Part shown: positions 26,887 through 36,053 of the stretch, in pieces | How the letters are laid out: each line of letters begins with the position of its first letter | Position numbering within the stretch: position 1 is the stretch's first letter | From: Candidatus Thiosymbion ectosymbiont of Catanema sp. Cochon2018 | Lineage (GTDB): Bacteria > Pseudomonadota > Gammaproteobacteria > Chromatiales > Chromatiaceae | DNA length: 64,000 nucleotides | Assembly (NCBI GenBank): GCA_011392765.1 | Contig: WYCW01000004.1 | Location: forward strand, 884,205 to 948,204 | Direction: 5' to 3' | Position numbers and translations under genes: made by a program | Notes under the pieces: model-generated | Seen by the model: the letters and a program-made list of their open reading frames with translations, nothing else | What the model was told of the DNA's origin: nothing | Databases searched by the model: none

Positions 26887-27088
26887 AATCCTCCCGAAAA
26901 CATGATCTTATGTTGGGCAAAGCGATAGGATGTCGGTGAGCGCGGTGGTTCTGAGCTCGCTGGTCGGTATTCCTTCTCCCTGCACGAACCGTATCAATGG
27001 ATGGCCCGTGCCCAACACCCGTATCGGGCACGCTTTCCGGATGTTGGGCACACCGCTGCCGTGGACCATACCGACGACATGAGAGTAG

Positions 27089-27190
27089 CCCAATGGACGA
27101 CATGGACGGTATGGACTGCATGGACCGGGGGGCATACAGCAACCCCTGGTCCACGTGGTCCACTTGGTCCATGTCGTCCACGGCGGCTGC
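27089..27190. repeat. GACATGGAC/GTCCATGTC palindromic word block
   Basis: ATGGACGACATGGACGGTAT is mirrored by GTCCATGTCGTCCA. Similar words lie at 19.6 kb and 50.0 kb. No gene in 26763-27283. Confidence 0.7.
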
Positions 27191-27283
27191 CGCCGTCCCT
27201 GGTGGCTTTGCCCATCCTACGGCCTGGCAGCAATTTGTTGATCGAAAAGGAATTTATAAGCGCCCACCCTGCCCTGGGCCGTG

Positions 27284-27307
27284 AAAAAGCCCGGCAGGTG
27301 CCGGGCT
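27284..27307 (-). terminator. Rho-independent terminator of the phasin gene
   Basis: On the minus strand AGCCCGGCACCTGCCGGGCT is followed by TTTTT. It lies about 90 bases after the phasin stop. Confidence 0.75.
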
Positions 27308-27396
27308 GAATCCTTTCTCGTCGCGGGAGAAACGGAGAGGACTTCCGATCCGGAAACCTCAACCGGCTCCCGGACGTAAGCCCGAATTTCTTCCCG

Positions 27397-27762
27397 TCAC
27401 ATGGTCGGAGTAGCCTTGCGGAACTGGTCGGAGAGCTTGTCCACTTCGCCTTTGATAAAGGAAGTATAGGCGTCCCGAATCTCGGTGAGCATCTCCATGC
27501 CCGTCTTGGACTCTTCCACCACGCGATCGCCGGTTTCCTTCGCCAGCTTGGTCTGTTCCTTGACGAACTCGTCGAAGCCCTTGACCTTGGTGGCCAGCTC
27601 CATCTGCTGCTTGGTCTGCTCCATCATGAAATCCATAGTCTTCATCTGACGGGAAGTCACCTTATCGAAGGTCTTCATGTTGAGCTCGGCGAGCTCCTTC
27701 AGCTTTTCCATGGTCTTGCTGCCCATCTCTTTCATCGTTTCAAGATTGTTTTCCGTGGTCAT
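27397..27762 (-). CDS. phaP: Phasin family protein
   Basis: This 121-aa, wholly helical amphipathic protein (KTMEKLKELAELNMKTFDKV, MEQTKQQMELATKVKGFDEF) matches the phasin_2 pattern of proteins that coat polyhydroxyalkanoate granules. I place the start at the ATG giving MTTENNLETMKEM, preceded by GGGGATATATC; the track's 23 extra residues cross the promoter. It lies beside phaR in the same orientation, behind a promoter overlapping a TGC-rich region, the classical arrangement for repression released by nascent PHA. Confidence 0.9.
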   Translation of the reverse strand: MTTENNLETMKEMGSKTMEKLKELAELNMKTFDKVTSRQMKTMDFMMEQTKQQMELATKVKGFDEFVKEQTKLAKETGDRVVEESKTGMEMLTEIRDAYTSFIKGEVDKLSDQFRKATPTM

Positions 27763-27800
27763 GATATATCCCCATCGGGTGAAAAATGTGTGTAACCCCC

Positions 27801-27863
27801 AGCAATTGCTGCGGTGCAACAATTGCTGCACTGCACAATAATAGTATCGGGCGGTCTTGTCAA
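27801..27863 (-). promoter_or_regulatory. Phasin promoter with TGC-rich candidate PhaR operator
   Basis: Minus strand: TTGACA (27858-27863), 17-bp spacer and TATTGT (27835-27840). Directly overlapping and downstream is TTGTGCAGTGCAGCAATTGT and a second GCAGCAATTGCT. PhaR binds TGC-rich sites in other proteobacteria; binding here is inferred. Confidence 0.7.
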
Positions 27864-27873
27864 GGGATTGTAT

Positions 27874-28338
27874 CTACTCCGACCGGTCGGACTTGCTGCC
27901 GGTCTTGAGGCCGGCGGCGCGCAGGAATTCCTTCTGGAAATCGGCCCACATCTCGACACTGCGTTGGGTCATGCGGGTGACGGTCTCCAGCGGGTCCTTG
28001 GCCAAGGTCTCGCGGAGCTGGTGCTGCTGCTTGGCGAAAACGTTCAGGGACTGCTCCAGGTAGCGGGCGAACAGGCCCTGCAGGGTTCCCCCGTAGAAAC
28101 GGATGATCTGGGCCAGCATATTGGCCGTGAACAGCGGCTTACCCGCGCTCTCCTCCTCCAGCATGATCTGCAGCAGGATAGAACGGGTGATGTCTTCCTC
28201 GTTGGTGGTATCCACCACCCGGAACTTGGTGCCCTTCATGACCAAGGCGCGCACATCGGCCACCGTGATGTACTTGCTGACCTCGGTGTCGTAAAGCCGG
28301 CGGTTCGGGTACTTCTTGATGATGCGGTCGTCAGACAT
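27874..28338 (-). CDS. phaR: Polyhydroxyalkanoate synthesis repressor PhaR
   Basis: The 154-aa product starts MSDDRIIKKYPNRRLYDTEV, the PHA-accumulation regulator DNA-binding domain, followed by the PHB-associated segment KPLFTANMLAQIIRFYGGTL. PhaR binds the phasin promoter and is titrated away by PHA granules. The track starts 83 codons upstream in unrelated sequence; the family start is unambiguous. No PHA synthase is in the window. Confidence 0.94.
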   Translation of the reverse strand: MSDDRIIKKYPNRRLYDTEVSKYITVADVRALVMKGTKFRVVDTTNEEDITRSILLQIMLEEESAGKPLFTANMLAQIIRFYGGTLQGLFARYLEQSLNVFAKQQHQLRETLAKDPLETVTRMTQRSVEMWADFQKEFLRAAGLKTGSKSDRSE

Positions 28339-28536
28339 AGGACTGTGGTTCAAACTATTCCGCTGCCGGCAGAATGTTCCGAAACGGGGTACTAGTCGCA
28401 GCGTCAATCCTCGGGGACCTTGAAAAAACCCTTCCCTGCTGCCATGGGATTCTGCAACGCGCGAAGTCGAACCTGCGCTTTCGACCTGGCTCCAGGTTCG
28501 ATCAATCATTCGATCGGACAGAGTGGGCTGTCCCGG

Positions 28537-28549
28537 CCCCCCCCCCCCC
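28537..28549. repeat. Homopolymeric tract of 13 cytosines
   Basis: A run of 13 C lies in the 355-base gap between phaR and the antiporter. It is outside both assigned genes. Otherwise the gap shows nothing I can name. Confidence 0.85.
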
Positions 28550-28693
28550 ACGGGCACCCTGAAATTTTCAAGGTGTCTGCCGAGCAATCAGTATAACCCA
28601 GGTGCATCGGGCATCGGTCGATACAAGCCGAATAACTTACCGCGTGTGAGGTCTCACCGTACCCGCTGCAAGCGTTCCGGAGCATCCCACGAC

Positions 28694-29863
28694 ATGACCC
28701 AGGACCCCATCGTCGATACCATCTTTCTCGTGTTTACCGGCGCCGCGGTGCTTGCCACCCTGGCACTGGCCGCCCGCCAATCCCTGCTGCTGGCCTACAT
28801 CGCACTGGGCGTCCTGTTCGGTCCCTCCGGGATCGGCCTGATGGAAGACGCCGCGATCGCCTCGGACATCGCCCATATCGGGATCATGTTCCTGCTGTTC
28901 CTGCTCGGCCTGGACCTCAACCCCAAAGAACTGGTGCAGAGCGTGCGCCGCACCACCCTGGTGACCCTGGGCAGCTCGTTCACCCTGGCCGCCGTCGGTC
29001 TGGGTATCGGGCTGGCCGTCGGCTTCTCGCTGTTGGAATCCCTGGTGCTCGGAGGCGCCATGAGCTTCTCCAGCACCATCATCGGGCTCAAGCTGTTGCC
29101 CACCACCGTGCTGCACCACCAACGGATGGGGGAGATCATCATCAGCATCCTGTTGCTGCAGGACCTGATCGCCATCGCCATGCTGTTATTGTTGCGCGGG
29201 GCGGCTACCGGCGACGCACCCTGGACCGGCATCGCCCTGATGTTGCCGATGTTACCGGCCCTGGCACTGTTCGCCGGCCTGTGCGCCCGCTTCCTGTTGA
29301 TCCCCCTGATCAGGCGGTTCGATACCATCCGGGAGTACATCTTCCTGGTTGCCATCGGCTGGTGCATGGGCATGGCCGAGTTGGGAGGAGTTCTGGGTCT
29401 GTCCCACGAGATCGGGGCCTTCATCGCCGGCGTGGCCCTGGCCTCCAGCCCCATCGCCATCTATATCGCCGACAGCCTGCGGCCGTTACGGGACTTCTTC
29501 CTGGTGCTCTTCTTCTTCAGCATCGGCGTCCGGTTCGAGCTCGGAATGCTCACCGACGTCCTATTCCCCGCCGCCCTGGTCGCTGGTGCCACCCTGGCTC
29601 TCAAGCCGGTGGTCTTCCGTTGGCTATTGACCCGCATCGGCGATCCGATGCAACGTTCTACGGAGATCGGCTACCGCCTGGGACAGATGAGCGAATTCTC
29701 CATGCTCATCGGTGCCCTGGCGCTGCAGCTATCCGTCATCGGGGCCCGGGTGTCCTATACGATTCAACTCGCCACCATCCTCACCTTCGTGGTCTCCTCC
29801 TACCTGGTAGTAAAGCGCTTCCCGACACCGATTGCGCTCTCCGACGACCTCCGGCAGGATTGA
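28694..29863 (+). CDS. Kef/CPA2-type monovalent cation:proton antiporter, membrane domain only
   Basis: This 389-aa protein has about twelve transmembrane segments and CPA2 signatures: LLAYIALGVLFGPSGIGLM, MFLLFLLGLDLNPKEL, GGAMSFSSTIIGLKLLP, ILLLQDLIAIAML and SHEIGAFIAGVALASSP. It ends without the TrkA-N nucleotide-binding domain of KefB/KefC, so gating must differ. The start at MTQDPIVDT is the first ATG giving a normal first helix. The ion (potassium or sodium) cannot be told. Confidence 0.88.
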   Translation: MTQDPIVDTIFLVFTGAAVLATLALAARQSLLLAYIALGVLFGPSGIGLMEDAAIASDIAHIGIMFLLFLLGLDLNPKELVQSVRRTTLVTLGSSFTLAAVGLGIGLAVGFSLLESLVLGGAMSFSSTIIGLKLLPTTVLHHQRMGEIIISILLLQDLIAIAMLLLLRGAATGDAPWTGIALMLPMLPALALFAGLCARFLLIPLIRRFDTIREYIFLVAIGWCMGMAELGGVLGLSHEIGAFIAGVALASSPIAIYIADSLRPLRDFFLVLFFFSIGVRFELGMLTDVLFPAALVAGATLALKPVVFRWLLTRIGDPMQRSTEIGYRLGQMSEFSMLIGALALQLSVIGARVSYTIQLATILTFVVSSYLVVKRFPTPIALSDDLRQD

Positions 29864-29916
29864 GCCTGGATCTGTGCCGGTGCGTATAAACCTTTTCAAT
29901 CCGCAGATTACACAGA

Positions 29917-30105
29917 TTGTTTGGAGTGCGGCGGCAATCCGACTCCAGTTCTTATCGGAATCCGCAGTGTTTGACGTAACCACCGGGTTGGCCGTGGCGT
30001 ACCTGCCCGCCGCCGCTTTGGATTCGGCAACGCATCCGTTCCCTGCCAAGGTGTTGCGGTCAGGGGAAAGCGCCGTCGCCGCGGCGCGTGTGGAATCCGG
30101 TGCTC
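29917..30105. repeat. Dispersed repeat of about 190 bp, copy 2
   Basis: See 21661-21855: the same ordered blocks TTTGGAGTGCGGCGGCAA and GAAAGCGCCGTCGCCGCGGC. It is preceded by a half of the CCGCAGATTACACAGATT word. Confidence 0.75.
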
Positions 30106-30280
30106 AGGTTCCCGACAAACACCGCCGGTATCCTCCATCGCTGAGGTTCGATTTACCGCGCCATTTTGCCGGCGCACTCCAAAGCGGTCCGGAATCCATA
30201 AAGAGCCAACATGCAATAATCTGCGAGAATCTGCGCAATCTGTGGATAAAATCTACGGATAAAAGAATATCGTTCGCGGT

Positions 30281-30490
30281 CATAGGTGTTCGGGATTTCG
30301 TAACCGTTCAGCCCCCCTCTAAATCCTGATCCTGAAAACGAGAAATCAAAGGGTTACGTCCGAACTGGGCCGAAATCCAGAGGGGGGGCTGAACGGTTAC
30401 CATATTATGAAGTTAACAAGCGTTTTGCCGCCTCTAAAACAACAAGCATAACTCCATGAAATTTAAGCGAAAAAAACCCGAACACCTATG
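30281..30490. mobile_element. MITE family F, with 10-bp target duplication
   Basis: Terminal repeats CATAGGTGTTCGGG and CCCGAACACCTATG enclose a second inverted pair, GTAACCGTTCAGCCCCCC and GGGGGGGCTGAACGGTTAC. The duplication CGTTCGCGGT lies at 30271-30280 and 30491-30500. The 210-bp element has no ORF. The 10-bp duplication length is the same as that of MITE-A. Confidence 0.9.
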
Positions 30491-30547
30491 CGTTCGCGGT
30501 AATGACTCATCTGTGCCAGGTACATCAACAACATCAGGAGAAACCCT

Positions 30548-31174
30548 ATGAAACTCCACTCCGACTCCATCACCGACGGCCGACCCATCCCGAGTGAATT
30601 CGCCTTTTGTGTGCCCGATCCGGAAAGTCATGTCCGCCTGGGGGCGAATCGCAATCCGCACCTGGCCTGGTCCGACCTCCCCGCAGGCACCCAGTCACTG
30701 GTGTTCATCTGTCACGACTCGGACGTACCCAGTCGCCCCGACGACGTGAATCAGGAGGGGAGGGAAGTACCGGCGGATCTGCCGCGGGTGGATTTCACCC
30801 ACTGGGTACTGGTGGATCTGAAGCCGGACCGCGACGGCATCGCCGCAGGCGAATTCTGTTCGGAGGTAACCGCCCGCGGCAAGCCGGGGCCGGAGGGGCG
30901 CGACGGCACCCGGCACGGCATCAACAGTTACACCGACTGGTTCGCCGGCGATGACCAGATGGCCGGCGACTATTACGGCTACGACGGCCCCTGCCCGCCC
31001 TGGAACGACTCCATCGTCCACCACTACCACTTTACACTGTATGCCCTGGACCTCCCGCGCTGTCCGGTCGAGGGGCGTTTCGGCCGTGAGCAGGTGTTGT
31101 CTGCGATTCAGGGCCACATACTGGCCCAGGCAAGCATTGTGGGGACCTACAAAACCAATCCCAACGCCAAATGA
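30548..31174 (+). CDS. YbhB/YbcL-family PEBP-like protein
   Basis: This 208-aa protein has the phosphatidylethanolamine-binding-protein fold markers NPHLAWSDLPAGTQSLVF, CHDSDVPSRPDD and FTHWVLVDLKP, plus YDGPCPPWNDSIVHHYHF. Bacterial members are called Raf-kinase-inhibitor-like; substrates are mostly unknown. AGGAGA lies six bases before the ATG. It stands alone downstream of a MITE. Confidence 0.92.
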   Translation: MKLHSDSITDGRPIPSEFAFCVPDPESHVRLGANRNPHLAWSDLPAGTQSLVFICHDSDVPSRPDDVNQEGREVPADLPRVDFTHWVLVDLKPDRDGIAAGEFCSEVTARGKPGPEGRDGTRHGINSYTDWFAGDDQMAGDYYGYDGPCPPWNDSIVHHYHFTLYALDLPRCPVEGRFGREQVLSAIQGHILAQASIVGTYKTNPNAK

Positions 31175-31242
31175 CACAGGAGGGGCCTTCTGGGGCGTGT
31201 TGACATTTAATAAGGAGTAAATCCCAACCTCCGCGCTCGTCT

Positions 31243-31323
31243 TCTAATGGTACAGGATTTCCAGGATTAACAGGGTGTTATAATTGTTACTTAAGAAAAT
31301 AACCCTGTGAATCCTGTATCATT
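31243..31323. repeat. ACAGGATT/AATCCTGT palindromic word
   Basis: GTACAGGATTTCCAGGATTA and AACAGGGTGTTAT are mirrored by ATAACCCTGTGAATCCTGTA. A half MITE-E end (TGTTGACATTTA) lies just upstream at about 31198. Confidence 0.75.
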
Positions 31324-31442
31324 AGGAGACAGACCCGGAGGTCAGGACGTGTTGCGGGACTTGGCGGCGCAGATTGGGACGGCAATCCCCGGTAAGATGT
31401 GCGGACAAGTGGCATTGTGAAACCGAAGATAATCGATTAACG

Positions 31443-32309
31443 ATGGAATACCGCAAAATCAATCCACCACAAGCACTTCCCCTTGATGATTCGATAATTA
31501 TCGAAGGAGATGCGCTATATGCTCTTAGGACGCTTCCTGAACGATCGATACGGTGTGCAGTAACCTCACCTCCTTACTGGGGGCTACGGGACTATGGGAT
31601 TGATTGTCAAATAGGTTTGGAAACCAGCTTACCCCGATTCTTAAACCACCTTGTTGCAATTTTCAATGAACTGAAACGGGTCTTGCGTGATGATGGAACC
31701 CTGTGGTTGAATATTGGTGATGGTTACACCAGTGGTAACCGTGGTTATCGCGCAAGCGACAGGAAGAACCCTGCAAGGGCAATGTCGGTAAGACCTGATA
31801 CCCCTGAAGGCTTGAAACCCAAAGATCTTCAAGGTATCCCCTGGAGACTGGCTTTTGCTCTTCAGGATAATGGTTGGTATCTGAGAAGTGATATTGTTTG
31901 GCATAAGCCTAATGCCATGCCGGAAAGCGTTAAGGATAGACCCACGAGGTCGCATGAATATTTGTTCATGCTTACCAAGTCCGAACGGTATTACTACGAT
32001 TATGAATCGGTTAAAGAAGTGGGCTTAAATGGAAAGCTTCGCAATCGTAGAAGCGTATGGAGTATTAATACACAAGGTTTTCCCGGCGCACACTTTGCTA
32101 CCTTTCCGACCCGATTAATTGAACCCTGTATTCTGGCATCCACTCGTCCTGGTGATTATGTGCTTGACCCGTTTTTCGGTTCAGGAACCGTAGGTGTTAC
32201 ATGCCTGGAGCTACATAGAAAATATATAGAACTTAATCCTAAATATATCGCATTGGCAATAGATAGACTAAGTGCTGCGGAAGACAGCGTTATAAAGATT
32301 GCTGTTTGA
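31443..32309 (+). CDS. DNA (amino) methyltransferase, beta-type motif order
   Basis: This 288-aa protein has the catalytic motif IV TSPPYWGLRDYG near residue 41 and the SAM-binding DPFFGSGTVG near residue 245, so motif IV precedes motif I. SPPY suggests N4-cytosine or N6-adenine methylation. The ATG at 31443 (MEYRKINPP) is preferred; the 23 residues before it are repeat-derived. It is AT-rich. It overlaps a short gene that looks like a truncated restriction enzyme, so it may now be an orphan methylase. Confidence 0.9.
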   Translation: MEYRKINPPQALPLDDSIIIEGDALYALRTLPERSIRCAVTSPPYWGLRDYGIDCQIGLETSLPRFLNHLVAIFNELKRVLRDDGTLWLNIGDGYTSGNRGYRASDRKNPARAMSVRPDTPEGLKPKDLQGIPWRLAFALQDNGWYLRSDIVWHKPNAMPESVKDRPTRSHEYLFMLTKSERYYYDYESVKEVGLNGKLRNRRSVWSINTQGFPGAHFATFPTRLIEPCILASTRPGDYVLDPFFGSGTVGVTCLELHRKYIELNPKYIALAIDRLSAAEDSVIKIAV

Positions 32310-32317
32310 CGTTTGAC

Positions 32318-32803
32318 ATGAATATTCCGATACCAGAACTACAGATAGACTTTTCTTTTGCCCTTGGGCAAATTAGAAGCGTGTATCTTCAAGACGCACT
32401 GAGCAAAACCTTAGATAGTATAGATCTTCCTGTCCTTGATAATCAGCTTTCTCGGTATGTGCCCCAGGATAATCTGAAGACACTTGCTAAGCGGGGACTA
32501 CGTGGCGAATTGGTTTTCCCCGTGCCATGTATGTTGGAAGCAAATCCCTTTCTGTTGGGTTATTACCGGTTGTTGATGGGGTTCAGCCAGAAAGAGTTTT
32601 ATACGACGAAGTTTGGTGTTTCCAGCTTCAAGTCAATGGAAGTAAAAGGAACGTTAACTGATAGCAACAAGGATAGATTACCTCAACTATGTGAAGGTAT
32701 GGTTGGCAGTGCATGTGCCCTACTTGATGGAATCGGGATTGATGATGAGTATGAAGACTTCAAAAACCGGGTGATTGCCCTTACCGGCATCAAGACCGAA
32801 TGA
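32318..32803 (+). pseudogene. Possible XcyI-like restriction endonuclease, C-terminally truncated
   Basis: These 161 residues begin MNIPIPELQIDFSFALGQIR and contain RSVYLQDALSKTLDSIDLPV, LAKRGLRGELVFPVP and LLGYYRLLMGFSQKEFY, which I associate from memory with XcyI-family type II enzymes of about 300 residues or more. No catalytic PD-(D/E)xK motif is visible and the frame stops shortly before an ion-channel gene, so the C-terminal half is missing. The start overlaps the methylase end. If the family match is wrong, it is a small accessory protein of the methylase. Confidence 0.5.
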
Positions 32804-32859
32804 GATAATTGTCCGATTGGATAGCTGGGCCTATCGTTAAGAAATACAAGAAACCAACC

Positions 32860-33567
32860 ATGGACATAAAGGCAATCGTCGAGAGAAACGATACCATACC
32901 AGGTCGCATATTCGATCTGGTGGTACAAATGCTGATTGTGCTCTCTATCGTCACGTTTTCCGTGGAAACCTTGCCCGACCTCGATACCGGTACCAGAGAG
33001 CTGCTTGAGATTACGGAAGTAATCATAGTAATAATATTCACGCTCGAGTATTTGCTCAGGCTGTACGTGGCGGAGAAAAAGCTGAGTTATGTCCTGAGCT
33101 TTTACGGGGTTGTGGATTTGATCGCGATCCTTCCGTTTTACATTTCATCCGGCGTTGACCTGCAATCGGTAAGGATATTTCGGATGTTACGCTTTTTTCG
33201 CGCGATCAAGCTGTTCCGATACAACAAGGCCATGGGGAGGTTTTTACGGGCGTTTGCGATCATAAAGGAGGAGATTATTCTATTCACCGTGGTAACGGCA
33301 ATGCTTTTGTACCTATCGGCCGTCGGGATTTATTTTTTCGAAAACGAGGCCCAACCGGAGGCATTCAAAAGTATTTTCCATAGCTTATGGTGGGCCGTCG
33401 CCACTCTGACAACAGTGGGGTACGGCGATATTTATCCCGTAACGATAGGCGGCAGAATATTTACCTTTGTCATTTTAATGATCGGTTTGGGTATAATCGC
33501 CGTGCCGGCAGGGTTGCTGGCGTCCGCGCTGTCGAGGGTCAGCATGGAAGATCATGAGGAAAAATAA
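32860..33567 (+). CDS. Voltage-gated potassium-channel-like ion transporter
   Basis: This 235-aa, six-helix protein has an S4-like segment (SVRIFRMLRFFRAIKLFR), a pore with the selectivity filter TVGYGD and a following S6 helix. It probably forms a tetrameric K+ channel. The track start is a TTG 17 codons upstream; the ATG giving MDIKAIVERNDTIPG fits better. It follows the truncated restriction gene closely but has higher GC, so the association may be accidental. Confidence 0.9.
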   Translation: MDIKAIVERNDTIPGRIFDLVVQMLIVLSIVTFSVETLPDLDTGTRELLEITEVIIVIIFTLEYLLRLYVAEKKLSYVLSFYGVVDLIAILPFYISSGVDLQSVRIFRMLRFFRAIKLFRYNKAMGRFLRAFAIIKEEIILFTVVTAMLLYLSAVGIYFFENEAQPEAFKSIFHSLWWAVATLTTVGYGDIYPVTIGGRIFTFVILMIGLGIIAVPAGLLASALSRVSMEDHEEK

Positions 33568-33702
33568 GGACGCTTACCCGGTTTTGACCTCTTTCCCATC
33601 CTGAATTAAGCTCTACTTTCCCGCTTCCGAAATCGGTGGCCGAGCGGCAGCAAAATTTGTTGCCTGTGGGAAATTTTTCAACGACATAGCGTTGCTTTCA
33701 TC

Positions 33703-34425
33703 ATGGAAACCGCATTGAATTTCGAGAAAGTCTGGCAGTTGTTCCAGGAAACGGACCGTAAATTCCAGAAAACGGACCGTGAGTTCCAGGAGATGCAGCA
33801 GGCCTGGGAGCGTAGAGCCCAAGAGACGGACCGCATGTTCCGGGAAACGGACCGCAAATTCCAGGAAACGGATCGCAAGTTCCAGGAGACACAACGAGCC
33901 TTGGATCGCAAGTTCCAAGAGACGGACCGTAAGTTTCAGGAGTCGCAACGGGCCTTGAACCGCAGATTCCAGGAAACGGACAAGAAGATGAAGGCCCTGC
34001 AGGAGCTATTCGAAGGCCAGTGGGGCAAGTTGGTGGAGAGCCTGGTCGAAGGGGATCTGGTTCGCTTGTTGGAGAGGCGTGACATCCGGATCAACGATAC
34101 CTCGACTCGGCGTAAGGGCTGTCGGGATGGGGAGAACTACGAGTTCGACATCATCGCCCACAATGGAGAGGAGATCGTCATCGTGGAGGTGAAGACGACC
34201 CTGCGGGGCGGACTGGTCGAGAAATTCATCGAGCGCCTCCAGCGCGCCAAGCATTACCTGCCCGAGTACAGAAACCATACGGTATTCGGCGCGGTGGCCT
34301 ATTTGCGCGCGGAGCAGGGGAGCGACCGCCAGGCGCAGAACCAGGGGTTGTTCGTGATTCGGGCTACGGGCGACAGCGCTGCCATTGTCAATCCCGTGGG
34401 CTTTGAGCCCCGGGAGTTCGGTTAG
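33703..34425 (+). CDS. DUF3782-type coiled-coil protein with nuclease-like C-terminus
   Basis: The N-terminal half (residues about 10-105) is a run of seven-residue units of the type RKFQETD, with variants EFQEMQQ and MFRETD, predicting a long coiled coil. The C-terminal half has YEFDIIAHNGEEIVIVEVKT, an FD-x-ExK arrangement typical of PD-(D/E)xK nuclease folds, and YRNHTVFGAVAYLRAE. Function is unknown; DUF3782 proteins are often multicopy. Heptad number could vary by slippage, since the DNA repeats are nearly identical. Confidence 0.75.
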   Translation: METALNFEKVWQLFQETDRKFQKTDREFQEMQQAWERRAQETDRMFRETDRKFQETDRKFQETQRALDRKFQETDRKFQESQRALNRRFQETDKKMKALQELFEGQWGKLVESLVEGDLVRLLERRDIRINDTSTRRKGCRDGENYEFDIIAHNGEEIVIVEVKTTLRGGLVEKFIERLQRAKHYLPEYRNHTVFGAVAYLRAEQGSDRQAQNQGLFVIRATGDSAAIVNPVGFEPREFG

Positions 34426-34519
34426 ACATGGCATTAAGATCCTTAGAGTGACCCGAATCTTTTTGCGATCAGGTTCCGGAGGGGACTGACATGGTTAGGC
34501 AGGGGACAAGAACCCGCTG

Positions 34520-35254
34520 ATGAAATCCTTGGTGCCTGAACTGCTGAAATCCCTGACCGGCAGCGTCAAGGATCTCCTGCCGATCATCGGGGTGATCGCT
34601 TTCTTCCAACTCCTGGTGCTTAGTCGGCCCATCCCCAATCTCCTGGAGCTGCTCTGGGGCACCCTGCTGGTGGTGCTGGGACTGACCCTGTTCATCCAGG
34701 GACTCAAACTCAGCCTGTTCCCGATCGGCGAGAGTATGGCGTGGGACTTTGCCGCCAAGGGCAGTCTGCTATGGCTGTTGCTGTTCGCCTTCGCCCTGGG
34801 CTTTGGGACCGCGATCGCCGAGCCGGCCCTGATTACCGTGGCCCAGAAGGCCGCTGAAGTGGCGGCCCTCGGGGGGATGATTGCCGATACGCCGGATGCC
34901 CGCGGGGCCTACGCCGAGGGGTTGCGCTATACCGTCGCCCTGTCGGTGGGGCTGGCCATCGTCATCGGTGTCCTGCGCATCCTGCGGGGGTGGCCGATTC
35001 AGTATCTGATCATCGGCGGTTATCTCGGGGTAGTGGTCATGACGATGTTCGCCCCCCGGGAAATCATCGGTATCGCCTATGACTCCGGCGGCGTCACCAC
35101 CTCCACCATCACCGTACCCCTGGTGACGGCCCTGGGCGTGGGGCTCGCCACCAGCATCAAGGGACGCAATCCCATGATCGACGGCTTCGGGCTCGTCGCC
35201 TTCGCCGCCCTGATGCCCATCATCTTCGTCATGGGTTACGGGATCCTGCTGTGA
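34520..35254 (+). CDS. DUF1538 membrane protein, first of two
   Basis: This 244-aa protein has about seven hydrophobic segments. Motifs shared with the next gene are the N-terminal [25 protein letters not shown] and a long C-terminal block [20 protein letters not shown] and [20 protein letters not shown]. The conserved Gly-Gly-Val-Thr-Thr-Ser-Thr loop is polar within a hydrophobic protein, suggesting a substrate or ion pathway. It overlaps the next gene by GTGA, forming an operon with a PII-like and a CBS protein. Transport is inferred from topology and context. Confidence 0.85.
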   Translation: MKSLVPELLKSLTGSVKDLLPIIGVIAFFQLLVLSRPIPNLLELLWGTLLVVLGLTLFIQGLKLSLFPIGESMAWDFAAKGSLLWLLLFAFALGFGTAIAEPALITVAQKAAEVAALGGMIADTPDARGAYAEGLRYTVALSVGLAIVIGVLRILRGWPIQYLIIGGYLGVVVMTMFAPREIIGIAYDSGGVTTSTITVPLVTALGVGLATSIKGRNPMIDGFGLVAFAALMPIIFVMGYGILL

Positions 35255-36033
35255 CCGAGCGCCTGCTCTCCCTCGGGGTCTCGATCCTGTCGACCATCGG
35301 CGACGTGTTGCCGATCGTCGGCATCCTGCTGGGCTTCCAGCTCCTGGTGCTGCGTCGTTCCATTCCCAATCTCAAGGGGGTATTGCTGGGCTTCCTGCTG
35401 GTGCTCCTGGGGCTGGCCTTCTTCCTCGAAGGGCTGGAGCGTGCCCTGTTCCCCCTGGGTCGGCTCATGGCCGAGCAGCTCACCGCTCCGGAGTTCCTCG
35501 GCACGGCGGACGGCGGCATCGGCGGCGAATCCTGGATGACCTATGGCTGGGTCTATCTGTTCGCCTTCACGATCGGATTCTCGACCACCATCGCGGAGCC
35601 TTCCCTCATCGCCGTGGCCATCAAGGCCCACCAGGTATCGGCCGGGGCCATCAGTACGTGGGGACTGCGGATCACGGTGGCCATCGGCGTCGCCGTCGGG
35701 ATCACCCTCGGCGCCTACCGCATCGTGACCGGGACGCCTCTGCACTACTACATCATCCCCGGCTACATCCTGGTCCTGCTTCAGACCTGGCACGCGCCGC
35801 GGACCATCATCGCCCTGGCCTACGACTCCGGGGGGGTGACCACCTCCACCGTCACGGTCCCCTTGGTGGTGGCCTTGGGGCTGGGGCTTTCGAGCAACAT
35901 CCCGGGGCGCAATCCGCTCCTCGACGGCTTCGGGCTCATCGCCTTCGCCAGTCTGTTCCCGATCATGACCGTCATCGCCTACGCCCAGCTCAGCACGTTC
36001 TTTACCCGACGCAAATCCGGCCCGGCCTCTTAA
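35251..36033 (+). CDS. DUF1538 membrane protein, second of two
   Basis: This 260-aa paralogue has the same skeleton: [45 protein letters not shown] and [20 protein letters not shown]. The start is GTG overlapping the previous stop. Two similar subunits encoded together suggest a heteromeric membrane complex. Twenty bases after its stop comes the PII-like gene. Several plus- and minus-strand ORFs here are shadows. Confidence 0.85.
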   Translation: MTERLLSLGVSILSTIGDVLPIVGILLGFQLLVLRRSIPNLKGVLLGFLLVLLGLAFFLEGLERALFPLGRLMAEQLTAPEFLGTADGGIGGESWMTYGWVYLFAFTIGFSTTIAEPSLIAVAIKAHQVSAGAISTWGLRITVAIGVAVGITLGAYRIVTGTPLHYYIIPGYILVLLQTWHAPRTIIALAYDSGGVTTSTVTVPLVVALGLGLSSNIPGRNPLLDGFGLIAFASLFPIMTVIAYAQLSTFFTRRKSGPAS

Positions 36034-36053
36034 AATCGCGGGAGATCCAACCC

